Assembly (NCBI GenBank): GCA_036744005.1
Contig: DAINOJ010000005.1
Span: forward strand, 62,001-126,000
Direction: 5' to 3'
DNA length: 64,000 nt
Origin: CALCNS01 sp937897315
GTDB taxonomy: Bacteria; Bacillota; JAAYKD01
The notes under the pieces are model-generated. The model saw only the letters and a list, made by a program, of their open reading frames with translations, was not told the DNA's origin and searched no databases. Shown here one piece after another: positions 32,005 to 40,737 of the stretch (position 1 is the first letter of the stretch; each line of letters begins with the position of its first letter). The position numbers were made by a program, and so were the translations under genes.

Positions 32005-34809
32005 ATGAGAAAACGTTTACCCTGGCTCATTGCGTTTATCTTCCTGATGGTAGGAAGTGTGGGCACGATGGCTTTCTACTTCACAGAATACAAATGGTTC
32101 CAATCTCTCAATTATCAGGACGTGTTCACTACGATCCTTTTTCAAAAAATCATCTTAGGTTTCATCGGCTTTGCGGTCACTTTCTTATTTGTATTTGCCA
32201 ATTTGAAGTGGCTCCAAAAATGGTTAGCTCGAATCGGTCCCGAGGATATCGTTGAACCGGAGGTCATCCAAGTAGACTTTGGTCAAACCAGACAACGCAT
32301 GCAAGGGAATCTTTCTGAATTCGGGCGCACCATCGCTCGAAGCCCTTTACTGAGTTGGATTATTTTGGGGTTCTCTGCTTTGGTCAGTATTAGCAATGCC
32401 ATTGCTTTATCTTCGCAATGGATGGTCGTAGCAAAATTCCTCCAACAAGTACCCTATGGAGTTTCTGACCCGATTTTTAAGCACGATGTAAGCTTTTACC
32501 TATTCACCCTTCCATTACTGGAATTGATCTTGGAAACTGCTTTTGGCTTAACTCTCTTTCTTTTAGCTGTTTGCGGTTTCTTTTACCTCACCAACGGCGG
32601 TTTTCGCAAAACTCCTCTGGACAAACGTCCCTTTGCTCATCTGGGAATGTTAGGCGCATTTGGGTTTGTCTTACAGGCAGGAAACTTCTGGATTGAGATG
32701 CTCAACTTGGTCTACTCCCCCCGAGGAGTGGCCTTTGGCGCAAGCTATTCCGACATTCATGCCTCCATACCTACGCTGTACATTGCCATGGGCATCAGTG
32801 TTTTGGGAGCGTTTATGATGCTCTCCCAAATGGCACGTCCCAGCTTACGCACGGCAATTGTTCCTGTCGTCTTGGTTGCCGTCATCGCCGTGGCCGGTCA
32901 AACGGTTGTGGCTGGGTTGATACAAAATCTGCAGGTCAAACCCAATGAGTTCACTATGGAAGAACCTTATTTAAAGTATAATATTGAATTCACTCGTTTG
33001 GCTTACAATTTGAACAACACAGTAGAAATAGATTACCCCATCGCCGCCAATGCCACCGCGGATTGGGCTGAGTTAAACGAATATTCCACCAGTATCGATA
33101 CGGTTCCCTTGCTGAACTATCAACAAACGCAGCAGGCGTTCAGTCAGTTACAGGGAATGCGACTCTACTATAAGTTTAACGATGTGGATGTGGATCGATA
33201 TTTAATCAACAACGAGTTGGTTCCGGTCATGCTAAGTGCCCGTGAATTGCCAGCAGATGCCCTCCAGACCGAGGCCAATACCTGGGTCAATCGCCACTTA
33301 AAGTACACCCATGGTTATGGTGCGGTGGTTGCTCCAAGCAATGAAATCAGCAGTGATGGTCAACCGAATCTTATCGTCAAAGACATTCCTCCGCAAACTC
33401 AAATTCCGGAACTTGCCATTACCCGTCCAGAAATATACTACGGTGAGCTAACTAAAGATTATGTCATTGTTGGCACTCGCTCGAAAGAATTTGATTATCC
33501 CATGGGTGATTCCAATGCCGAAACTAGTTATGAAGGCGAAGCCGGATTATCGATAAGCTCCATGTTTGCTCGCTTGCTGTTTAGCATTCGCTTCAACACG
33601 CTCAATCCTCTTCTAACCAACGAGATTACCGCCGATTCAAAAATCCTTTTGCATCGTCAAATCGTTGAACGGGTCAGCACCATTGCTCCTTTCTTATACT
33701 ATGATTCAGACCCATATCTCGTAATTCATGAAGGTCAACTGATGTGGATTATCGATGGCTACACGATTAGTGATAATTTCCCATATGCTCAATCTTGGCA
33801 ACAAGACGAGCAAATGGCCGGAGCAAACTATATTCGTAACAGTGTCAAGGTAACGATCAACGCTTACGATGGCACCACTTCCTTTTATTTGTATGACACC
33901 ACCGACCCTGTCGTTCAAACGTTTGCTAAGATATTCCCCAATCTATTTAAGCCCATGTCTGACATGCCATCGGGGTTAATAACGCACTTACGATATCCAG
34001 AAGATATGTTTAAGATACAAGCCAAAATGCTCTTGAACTATCACATGACCAATACGAAAGTGTTTTACAATCGCGAAGATGTTTGGGCTATTGCCAAAAC
34101 ATCAGGTCAACCGGTCGAATCGTACTATGACATTATGGAATTCCCCGGCTCGGATCAAGCCGAATTCATGACTCTTTACCCGCTAACTCCTTCGCAAAAA
34201 GACAACATGGTCGCATTCTTGGCCGGTGTATCCAACAAAGATGGCGTTAGCTCCTTATCGGTATATCTTTTCCCCAAAGATCGCTTGGTCTATGGACCAG
34301 CGCAAATTGAGGCGAGAATCAATCAGGAATCCAATATTTCCAAGGATTTATCTCTTTGGAACCAAGGAGGTTCCACCGTCTCAAAGGGGCATACCATAAC
34401 GGTTCCTTTGAAAGACTCCTTACTTTATGTGGTCCCGCTCTATATCACTTCGAACTCCAGTTCCTTACCGGAGTTAAAGAAAGTCATTGTTTCCTATGGC
34501 AATCGTCTGGTCATGGAAGACAATCTACCGAATGCCTTAATTCGAATTTTCGGAAATCCCGAAGGGGATGACGAGCTTCCGGGAACACCCGTTCCCGGCG
34601 AAAGTGTCGATAGCGATTTAAAGCAGCTTATCCAAAATATTTTGATACAATATGAAATTGTTACCACTCAAAGGCAACAGGGTAATTGGACCGAATATGG
34701 CAAAGCCATGGACACCTTAGAAGAAATGTTAAATGAATTAGCCACTCGCGATTTATCTGCTGTTCAAATCGAAATTCCAACCGGAGGACCTGTCTCCACA
34801 GCTCCGTAA
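32005..34809 (+). CDS. UPF0182 family large membrane protein
   Basis: A 934-residue protein of the UPF0182 (COG1615) family. Seven hydrophobic segments occupy roughly the first 310 residues (for example AFIFLMVGSVGTMAFYF and LGMLGAFGFVLQAGNFWIEM), followed by a long extracytoplasmic region with family blocks such as GARSKEFDYPMGD-like TRSKEFDYPMGDSN and QAEFMTLYPLTPSQKDNM, and a final acidic/proline-rich tail. Function is unknown in the literature I recall. Strong GAAAGGGAGG site. It is followed after 30 bases by an AbrB-family gene, possibly in the same unit. Confidence 0.93.
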   Translation: MRKRLPWLIAFIFLMVGSVGTMAFYFTEYKWFQSLNYQDVFTTILFQKIILGFIGFAVTFLFVFANLKWLQKWLARIGPEDIVEPEVIQVDFGQTRQRMQGNLSEFGRTIARSPLLSWIILGFSALVSISNAIALSSQWMVVAKFLQQVPYGVSDPIFKHDVSFYLFTLPLLELILETAFGLTLFLLAVCGFFYLTNGGFRKTPLDKRPFAHLGMLGAFGFVLQAGNFWIEMLNLVYSPRGVAFGASYSDIHASIPTLYIAMGISVLGAFMMLSQMARPSLRTAIVPVVLVAVIAVAGQTVVAGLIQNLQVKPNEFTMEEPYLKYNIEFTRLAYNLNNTVEIDYPIAANATADWAELNEYSTSIDTVPLLNYQQTQQAFSQLQGMRLYYKFNDVDVDRYLINNELVPVMLSARELPADALQTEANTWVNRHLKYTHGYGAVVAPSNEISSDGQPNLIVKDIPPQTQIPELAITRPEIYYGELTKDYVIVGTRSKEFDYPMGDSNAETSYEGEAGLSISSMFARLLFSIRFNTLNPLLTNEITADSKILLHRQIVERVSTIAPFLYYDSDPYLVIHEGQLMWIIDGYTISDNFPYAQSWQQDEQMAGANYIRNSVKVTINAYDGTTSFYLYDTTDPVVQTFAKIFPNLFKPMSDMPSGLITHLRYPEDMFKIQAKMLLNYHMTNTKVFYNREDVWAIAKTSGQPVESYYDIMEFPGSDQAEFMTLYPLTPSQKDNMVAFLAGVSNKDGVSSLSVYLFPKDRLVYGPAQIEARINQESNISKDLSLWNQGGSTVSKGHTITVPLKDSLLYVVPLYITSNSSSLPELKKVIVSYGNRLVMEDNLPNALIRIFGNPEGDDELPGTPVPGESVDSDLKQLIQNILIQYEIVTTQRQQGNWTEYGKAMDTLEEMLNELATRDLSAVQIEIPTGGPVSTAP

Positions 34810-34839
34810 ATCCGGCTAACAAGGAGAGATTGTCCCACT

Positions 34840-35925
34840 ATGCTCAATGTGTTGTTGACCTTTGCCGTGGGTTACCTCGGTGGTTGGTTGTTATCCAAGC
34901 TAAAAGTCCCCGGAGGAATGATGGTCGGAGCCGTTTTGGGTGCTGCCATTCTGAATGTATCGTTTGGCATGGCTTCCATGCCGGTGAATGCCCGAGTCGT
35001 CGCTCAATGCACCGCCGGTGCATTTATTGGTTGTTCTGTCAAGCGCTGTGATTTAGAACGACTGAAATTCATTTTCAAACCAGCCGTTTTGCTGTTAAGT
35101 TCAATGTTGGCTTTGAATTTGACTTTGGGTTTCTTGATTCACTGGCTAAGCCCATTGGATTTATTAACTTCACTCATGAGTGCGGTGCCGGGCGGCATGA
35201 CCGATACCCCTCTCATTGCTGCCGACTTAGGTGCTGATGCGGCCAAAGTCGCCGTATTACAGTTTGTTCGCATGGTATCAGGTATTGGTTTATTCCCCTC
35301 GCTCATCGCTTGGGTCGACCGTAAGGAAAGCGGCACCGACATTCAAAGTATTGATTTCAATAACGGTTCCGAAACGGACTTAGGTCCCAAGAAAGGTTTC
35401 AATCGTTTCTCCTTAAGCCACCTTTCACCCAATTTGAAGTTTGCTGTAACGATATCGGTTGCTGTTGTCGCCGGTTTCATAGGTCGTGCGTCAGGTGTTA
35501 CAGCCGGCACTCTGCTCTTTAGTTTAGTCGCCATTTTGGCGCTCAAACTGACCACGAATGTCTCTTACATCCCCATGTGGGCTAAGAGGCTGGCTCAGGT
35601 TTTGGCTGGCTGTTATATTGGAAGTGGCATTTACAAAAACGACTTACTGGAATTACGTTTCCTGGTAGTTCCCGCTTTGCTCATTTTGGCTGGATATTTT
35701 GTCAATTGTTATTTGACCGGTCATTTGTTGCAAAAAACTTGCAAAATGGAATTAAAGGAAGGGATGCTAGCCGCTACGCCTGCTGGGGCAACCGATATGG
35801 CCCTCATTTCCTGCGACCTAGGGGTGCAAAGCACCGACTTAATTGTTTTACAGGTCATTCGAATGCTGGTCGTCATCTCAGTCTTTCCTCAAATCATTTC
35901 TCTTATAGTCAAAGCTATGGCATAA
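34840..35925 (+). CDS. AbrB family (PF05145) membrane transporter
   Basis: A 361-residue protein with two similar halves of about five helices each, the known layout of the 'ammonia monooxygenase/AbrB duplication' family. Repeated phrases SAVPGGMTDTPLIAADLGAD (first half) and AATPAGATDMALISCDLGVQ (second half) show the internal repeat. Members are proposed to move small organic compounds. It should not be confused with the AbrB DNA-binding regulator. An AAGGAGAG site precedes ATG 34840. It ends at a terminator. Confidence 0.88.
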   Translation: MLNVLLTFAVGYLGGWLLSKLKVPGGMMVGAVLGAAILNVSFGMASMPVNARVVAQCTAGAFIGCSVKRCDLERLKFIFKPAVLLLSSMLALNLTLGFLIHWLSPLDLLTSLMSAVPGGMTDTPLIAADLGADAAKVAVLQFVRMVSGIGLFPSLIAWVDRKESGTDIQSIDFNNGSETDLGPKKGFNRFSLSHLSPNLKFAVTISVAVVAGFIGRASGVTAGTLLFSLVAILALKLTTNVSYIPMWAKRLAQVLAGCYIGSGIYKNDLLELRFLVVPALLILAGYFVNCYLTGHLLQKTCKMELKEGMLAATPAGATDMALISCDLGVQSTDLIVLQVIRMLVVISVFPQIISLIVKAMA

Positions 35926-35962
35926 AAAAACAGGCGATTCTCCTTTTGGATGAGTCGCCTGT
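35924..35962. terminator. Bidirectional intrinsic terminator
   Basis: ACAGGCGA (35930-35937) and TCGCCTGT (35955-35962), with a run of As before the left arm that reads as Ts on the minus strand. It ends the minus-strand D-aminoacylase and the plus-strand AbrB gene. Confidence 0.82.
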
Positions 35963-35972
35963 TCTCATGTAC

Positions 35973-37463
35973 TTACCCTCTTTGAACAAAGGTACCTGCC
36001 CTTTTATCTTGAATCTCTCCATGAAACAGAACCATTTTCCCCCCAACCATGACCCACACTATGCCTTTCGGATAGGCATGGGGATGTTCGTAAGTAGCGG
36101 TGTCTAGGATCTCCTTTTCATTCAATAACAGCAAATCCGCTTGCATTCCGGGTCGCAATAGCCCACGATTCCACAACCCTAACCTTGCAGCCGGAGCCGA
36201 TGTCATGCGTCGGATGGCTTCAGCAAACGAGATGACACCCTTTGCTGCATAATGTGCCAAGACTCTGGGAAAGGTTCCATAATACCGAGGATGGGGCACG
36301 TTCTCACCGAATGCGACCAGACTACCATCGCTACCAATCATACCTAAAGGATGTCTCATAATGGTCTCTACATCGGTTTCGAGCATGTTAAAGGAGACAA
36401 TCTGAACACCTCCCTGCTTCAACAATGCTAAAGTCGTTTCCACTTCATCCAATTCTAGGAACGAAGCAATCTTGGCTAGGCTCCACCCATTATAGGTGGG
36501 CTCAGGAGCATAATGTGCAACAACTAAGCTTTCAGCGCCACCCCTACGCTGGATATTATTCTTTACTTCTTGGTGTATGTGTGGCAGTAGACTATCATCT
36601 AAGAAACGAGATAGCATCTCCTCTCGCCCTCCTGCTTGAACCCATCCGGGAATCAGTGCACCGGTGAGAGACGTACCCGATGCGATATATGGATATTGAT
36701 CAAAGCTGACATCCAGCCCCTCATCTCTTGCTTGTTCTAACCGTGTTAGTGCTGCTTTGCTTTGGCCCCAAACCGATCGCCCTAAGCACTTTAAGTGTGA
36801 TATTTGCACCGCTACGTTGGCCTTTCGCGCAATCTCAATGGCTTCTTCAATGGATGCCAGCAGACCAATATTGTAGTCACTTTCATCTCTCATGTGAATA
36901 CTAACGAACCCATGATATTGTGCAACGACTTTAGCTAACCCTACCACTTCGTCGGTTTTTGCATAACTACCTGGCGTATAATACAGCCCAAGAGACATTC
37001 CGAGTGCTCCATCTTCCAGCGCTTTCGCAAGAACATCTTGCATTCTCGTCTGCTCATTTGGGGTAGGATGACGCATTTCCATTCCCATTACTGCTTGGCG
37101 AATGCTACCGTGGCCAACGAGTAAGCCATAGTTTATGGCAATCCCCTGTTGTTCCACTGCCAGCTTGTGTTCCTTTATGGGATAAGCAGAACCGCCACAA
37201 TTCCCTCCAATCAGAGTGGTAACACCCTGACGAAGATAGTTTTCTGCCAAAGGGAACTCCAGAATTCCTCGATCCGCATGAGTATGCAAATCAATGAAGC
37301 CCGGAACCAGTAGATTACCCTTTCCTTCGATGACCAAATCGGCAGTTTCTTCTGTATGCCCCATGGCTAGAATTTTCGAACCTTCGATGAGAATGTTACC
37401 CCACTGCCAAGGAGCTCCACTACCATCCAATAATCTTACCTGGCGTATGAAGATACGTTGCAT
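35973..37463 (-). CDS. N-acyl-D-amino-acid deacylase (D-aminoacylase family)
   Basis: A 496-residue amidohydrolase. Metal and structural motifs are GFIDLHTHADRG near residue 57, the cysteine ligand in IGGNCGGSAYP near 90, VQISHLKCLG near 223, and MIGSDGSLV near 350, followed by SAPAARLGLWNRGLLRPGMQADLLL. These fit the D-aminoacylase/N-acyl-D-glutamate deacylase group, zinc enzymes that free D-amino acids from N-acyl forms. Start at ATG 37463 behind GGAAGGTGAAAAGG; the 34-residue upstream extension is not conserved-looking. Fits the D-amino-acid theme of the window. Confidence 0.88.
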   Translation of the reverse strand: MQRIFIRQVRLLDGSGAPWQWGNILIEGSKILAMGHTEETADLVIEGKGNLLVPGFIDLHTHADRGILEFPLAENYLRQGVTTLIGGNCGGSAYPIKEHKLAVEQQGIAINYGLLVGHGSIRQAVMGMEMRHPTPNEQTRMQDVLAKALEDGALGMSLGLYYTPGSYAKTDEVVGLAKVVAQYHGFVSIHMRDESDYNIGLLASIEEAIEIARKANVAVQISHLKCLGRSVWGQSKAALTRLEQARDEGLDVSFDQYPYIASGTSLTGALIPGWVQAGGREEMLSRFLDDSLLPHIHQEVKNNIQRRGGAESLVVAHYAPEPTYNGWSLAKIASFLELDEVETTLALLKQGGVQIVSFNMLETDVETIMRHPLGMIGSDGSLVAFGENVPHPRYYGTFPRVLAHYAAKGVISFAEAIRRMTSAPAARLGLWNRGLLRPGMQADLLLLNEKEILDTATYEHPHAYPKGIVWVMVGGKMVLFHGEIQDKRAGTFVQRG

Positions 37464-37579
37464 CCTTTTCACCTTCCTCATCCCCATTATTCTGCAACTT
37501 TCTGATAAAACCCTGCCATTCTCTGCCAAAGTGGATTTAAACAGTCCAATCCGGAATTGGGTCAAATGGCCAAGGGTTT

Positions 37580-37610
37580 CCGCTGACTTCCGTTGACTTC
37601 CGCTGACTTC
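37580..37610. repeat. Three 10-bp tandem repeats
   Basis: CCGCTGACTT, CCGTTGACTT and CCGCTGACTT follow each other with an exact 10-bp period. They lie about 117 bases upstream of the D-aminoacylase start and just before the YitT promoter. The one-turn spacing would suit a regulator binding one face of the helix, but a chance microrepeat is possible. Confidence 0.7.
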
Positions 37611-37626
37611 CCCTATGGTTGATGGT

Positions 37627-37672
37627 TTGACGATATGGTCTGTTTCCGATATACTTGTATTATCGTATACGA
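37627..37672 (+). promoter_or_regulatory. Promoter of the YitT-family gene with downstream dyad
   Basis: TTGACG (37627-37632), 17-bp spacer, TATACT (37650-37655). The palindrome TCGTATACGA (37663-37672) covers the likely transcript start and may be an operator. Confidence 0.65.
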
Positions 37673-37702
37673 AATCATATTATACAGAAAGGTTTTGACA
37701 AC

Positions 37703-38458
37703 ATGATTACTCGAAAGCACTCAAATAAAGTACTTTTTACTTTGTTGGGTGCAGCAATTTCATCATTTGGTATTTATAATGTACATGCACAAAGCAACTT
37801 AGCCGAAGGAGGTAGCGTCGGGTTGGCGCTCCTCGCTTACCAGTGAGCTGACATTCCTCTTTCTATGACATTATTAGCGCTGGATTTATTGGGAATTCTA
37901 CTTGGAATGTGGATATTTGGCAGGAAATTCGCGATTCAATCCTTATTTGCTGCGGTAAGTTTTGCTGCTTTCTTTCGCCTTTACGAACTCTTCCCTCCCA
38001 TCCTACCCAGTTTTGCAAGTCTTCCTCTGTTAGCCGCTTTGTTAGGTGGAATTTTGCTGGGTTCCGGAGAAGGCATTCTCATTAAGAACCGAGTCGCTTC
38101 CGGTTTTGATTCCTCCCTTGCCCTCGTCATGGAAAAGAGGTTATCCATACCCGTTTCCCTTTGGTATATCGTTACTGATACACTTATTCTTCTGGCTTCA
38201 GCGACCTATTTACCCCTGAGACGTTTGCTTTATACCTTATGTACCATTCTTGTTTCTAACGGAACCATTGCATTATTTGGCATTCGTTTGAAACCGCTTC
38301 AAGCACATGGTAGCAGTTTGTTCTCACTCCTTTTTACCCCACTTCGTGAATTAGAGATGATATGGGAGCAAAAGATACCCACTTTGTATTGGCATAAAGA
38401 CCAATCCATGGCATCCCTGTTATGGACGGTCGAACCTTTAACCGATAGTTTACCATGA
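37703..38458 (+). pseudogene. YitT-family membrane protein interrupted by in-frame TGA
   Basis: Reading through the TGA at 37844-37846 gives one 251-residue YitT (PF02588)-like frame. The part before it (ATG 37703 after AGAAAGG) is 47 residues and ends with NLAEGGSVGLALLAYQ, the family's conserved GGxxGlall block. The part after it continues in the same frame with ADIPLSMTLLALDLLGILLG, WIFGRKFAIQSL and GGILLGSGEGILIKNRVASG, the next family blocks. The ATG at 37865 has no ribosome binding site. One base change (TGG to TGA) would explain it. The C-terminal DUF2179 domain is absent or degenerate. Own promoter and terminator remain. Pseudogene, readthrough or sequencing error are all possible. 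Confidence 0.75.
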
Positions 38459-38482
38459 CCGACCTGTGAGTCGCTTATTAAC

Positions 38483-38518
38483 ACCGGAATTGCCTTAACA
38501 TGGCGATTCCGGTTTTTA
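38483..38518 (+). terminator. Intrinsic terminator
   Basis: ACCGGAATTGCC (38483-38494) pairs with GGCGATTCCGGT (38502-38513) except one mismatch, followed by TTTTT. Confidence 0.85.
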
Positions 38519-38560
38519 CATATCCTATGAGAAGAACCTAGTCGATTTTGCATAGAAACC

Positions 38561-38589
38561 TTGCGGTCTGAGCCATTTTATGTTAAGAT
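38561..38589 (+). promoter_or_regulatory. Predicted promoter of the MutL operon
   Basis: TTGCGG (38561-38566), 17-bp spacer, TAAGAT (38584-38589), about 38 bases before the start codon. Confidence 0.55.
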
Positions 38590-38626
38590 TTTGCATTGTT
38601 GAATCATAGCGAATAGGGGGAACATC

Positions 38627-39934
38627 ATGGGAAAGAAACAACGTTTAACAGTTACCCGTCGCTTAATTGCTCAGGGTCAATTACTGGTTAAACCCGGGCA
38701 GAAAGTAGAAAAAGACACGATTGTCGGGAAGCTGGATTATATACCCGGTCAAATGGTTCGATGCAATGTTGCAGATCAACTGGGCATCGCTCCGAAATAC
38801 ATTCACCGGAAAATCGTGCAAGATATAAACGATTGGGTAGATAAGGGAGATATACTGGCAAGAAACGATGAATGCTTTTTTGAAACGACCGTACTAAGCC
38901 CTACATCCGGATATGTGGCTTTAATCTCTAAATTCTTAGGCAATGTATTCATTCGTGAACCCCTTCCCGCTGGACCGAAAGAACCGATATGGCTGAGAGC
39001 AGAGGATTTTGGTTTATCAAAGCTGGCTTTTGCCGCTGGAACCACGATAAAGCAAGGTACTGTAGTGGATAAAGGTCGTGTTTTAGTTACCTCTAAACCA
39101 CCGATACTAGCTCCTGCCGTGGGTCGAATTCGCGAGATTTCGGTCAATGGCGGTTATATCATTTTAGCTCCGCTTTACCAAGTGACAGAGCTGTATGCCC
39201 ATCTGAACGGTACTGTGGTAGACCAACCCGACTCCTCCACCTTAGTAATTCAAGGGTATGGTTATCGTTATCCGGGTGTCATAGGGTATGGTGGTGAGCA
39301 AATTGGTATTCTAGAGGCAGTTTCCTCCAAGTCTGAGGATCTTGACACCTTCGATCTCCCCGCCGATATGAAAGGAAAGATTCTCATAGCCAGAGGTGGT
39401 ATCACGCTGGAAGCATTGCGGGCGGTAGAGAAAGCAGGCATAAAGGGCTTGATTTTAGGAACAATTAAGCCCCATGTGCTCAAAGAGTATAGCCGTGAAG
39501 ATATTTTAACCGTAATGGGTTCCCGAATGGACCTTCCATTTACCATTATTCTCATGCAAGGATTTGGCTGTGCGATGTCCAACGCTCTTTATCAAGAATT
39601 AGCCTCACACCATGGCATGAGCGCTTCCATAGATGGGAGTACTCAGTTACGCGCTGGTGTCGTACGCCCCGAAATTCTTATTGCTTTGGAAGAAGATGAA
39701 CCACAACAGCTGGAACCGGTCAACACCGATAGAAATCTACATGTCAACGATTTTGTTCAACTCATTCGCGAACCACACTTTGGAGCAATTGGCCGAGTGG
39801 TTCAGCTTCGCTCTGAACTTCAAGCTACCGAAGCCGGAACGATGGCTGCCTTAGTACACATTCAATTGGAGGACGGAAGTTCTATACAGATACCAGTCCA
39901 AAATTGCCAGAAGATTGGAGGTGCTGTTTCTTGA
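38627..39934 (+). CDS. Unknown protein with hybrid-motif repeats and C-terminal KOW-like domain
   Basis: A 435-residue soluble protein, first gene of a three-gene operon ending in a MutL/GlmL-type ATPase. The first 225 residues contain repeated beta stretches of the barrel-sandwich/biotinyl-lipoyl type: LIAQGQLLVKPGQKVEKDT, VLSPTSGYVALISKFLGN, ILAPAVGRIREISVNGGY. Residues about 245-350 look alpha/beta (GKILIARGGITLEALRAVEKAGIKG; FTIILMQGFGCAMSNALYQEL). The last 65 residues resemble a KOW/SH3-like fold (VQLIREPHFGAIGRVVQL, QIPVQNCQKIG). No lipoylation lysine motif (EsdKA-type) or catalytic site is recognised. A role as a carrier or scaffold for the ATPase partner is inference only. Confidence 0.75.
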   Translation: MGKKQRLTVTRRLIAQGQLLVKPGQKVEKDTIVGKLDYIPGQMVRCNVADQLGIAPKYIHRKIVQDINDWVDKGDILARNDECFFETTVLSPTSGYVALISKFLGNVFIREPLPAGPKEPIWLRAEDFGLSKLAFAAGTTIKQGTVVDKGRVLVTSKPPILAPAVGRIREISVNGGYIILAPLYQVTELYAHLNGTVVDQPDSSTLVIQGYGYRYPGVIGYGGEQIGILEAVSSKSEDLDTFDLPADMKGKILIARGGITLEALRAVEKAGIKGLILGTIKPHVLKEYSREDILTVMGSRMDLPFTIILMQGFGCAMSNALYQELASHHGMSASIDGSTQLRAGVVRPEILIALEEDEPQQLEPVNTDRNLHVNDFVQLIREPHFGAIGRVVQLRSELQATEAGTMAALVHIQLEDGSSIQIPVQNCQKIGGAVS

Positions 39935-40737
39935 CCAAATACTTAAGCGAACAGGGCATCTCCTTAGCAAAATGCTGGGCACCTGCTCTAGAGAAAGTGC
40001 GCAAGGATATTTCTTGTCAAGATACGGCTCTGTTTAGCGGATTAGTGGCTTTTGCTGGAATCCACATGCATTTGTGGCCTTTATGGCTGCAACATTGCCG
40101 TGCATTCGGTTTAGAAGAGTCCTATTGTGACAGTCATTTAACTTTCAAAGATGCCCAAAAACCCAATCAACCATGGTTGTGTGTTTTTGTACCCTTTGGA
40201 GAGAACTCTTCAATGATGCACTTACAGGCTCCCGGGTTACGACAGGAAGTTAAACTCATTTCTGCTCTGCGCGAATCTTCTTTCCTGCAATTCATGAAAA
40301 CATTGGACGAAAAAGGGCATGTTCTGGCTTATAATAAAGGAATTGAGATTTTATATGCGTTAGGTCACACTTATGCAAATAACGAACCACTGAGAATGCC
40401 CCTGATGCACTGGACGCGATTACTAAAGCAATGGCCGTTTTGGCACGAAAGCACTCACTCCATCGAGAGTGAAATGATGGAAATTGCCAAACAGTGGATG
40501 TCTCAGCGCGAATATACCGAAACCGCATTACAAGCCTTTCAATCATTAGCAGCATCTCTCTGGCAAACTTTACAGGAAGAAAACGTATTGCAGTGTGGAC
40601 AAAATAAAAAGGGAATGTTCAGCTTCTTAAAATTTAAAAAAAGCGAAGATGCATTTTTAGGAAATCTTGCCTTCTATGGGGATCATCAGGCCTTTTGGGA
40701 TCAAACTCAGAAGACTGGAAATGAGGTGCAATCATGA
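39931..40737 (+). CDS. Unknown protein between KOW-like protein and MutL-type ATPase
   Basis: A 268-residue protein of no recognised family. The start is TTG 39931, overlapping the stop of the previous gene as TTGA, with GGAGGTG upstream; its own stop overlaps the ATPase start as ATGA. Such tight coupling argues that the three proteins work together. It is mostly helical with many aromatic residues (W and H: HMHLWPLWLQHC, PLMHWTRLLKQWPFWHES) and one basic stretch KKGMFSFLKFKKSED near the end. No signal peptide or membrane helix is evident. Confidence 0.72.
   Translation: MTKYLSEQGISLAKCWAPALEKVRKDISCQDTALFSGLVAFAGIHMHLWPLWLQHCRAFGLEESYCDSHLTFKDAQKPNQPWLCVFVPFGENSSMMHLQAPGLRQEVKLISALRESSFLQFMKTLDEKGHVLAYNKGIEILYALGHTYANNEPLRMPLMHWTRLLKQWPFWHESTHSIESEMMEIAKQWMSQREYTETALQAFQSLAASLWQTLQEENVLQCGQNKKGMFSFLKFKKSEDAFLGNLAFYGDHQAFWDQTQKTGNEVQS

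Noticed and set aside
34840..35925. AbrB transition-state regulator
   Set aside because: The protein is a ten-helix membrane permease; only the family name is shared.
37844..37846. Selenocysteine at the YitT TGA
   Set aside because: The bases just after the TGA do not form a convincing SECIS hairpin, and the family usually has a non-cysteine residue there. Kept only as a remote option.
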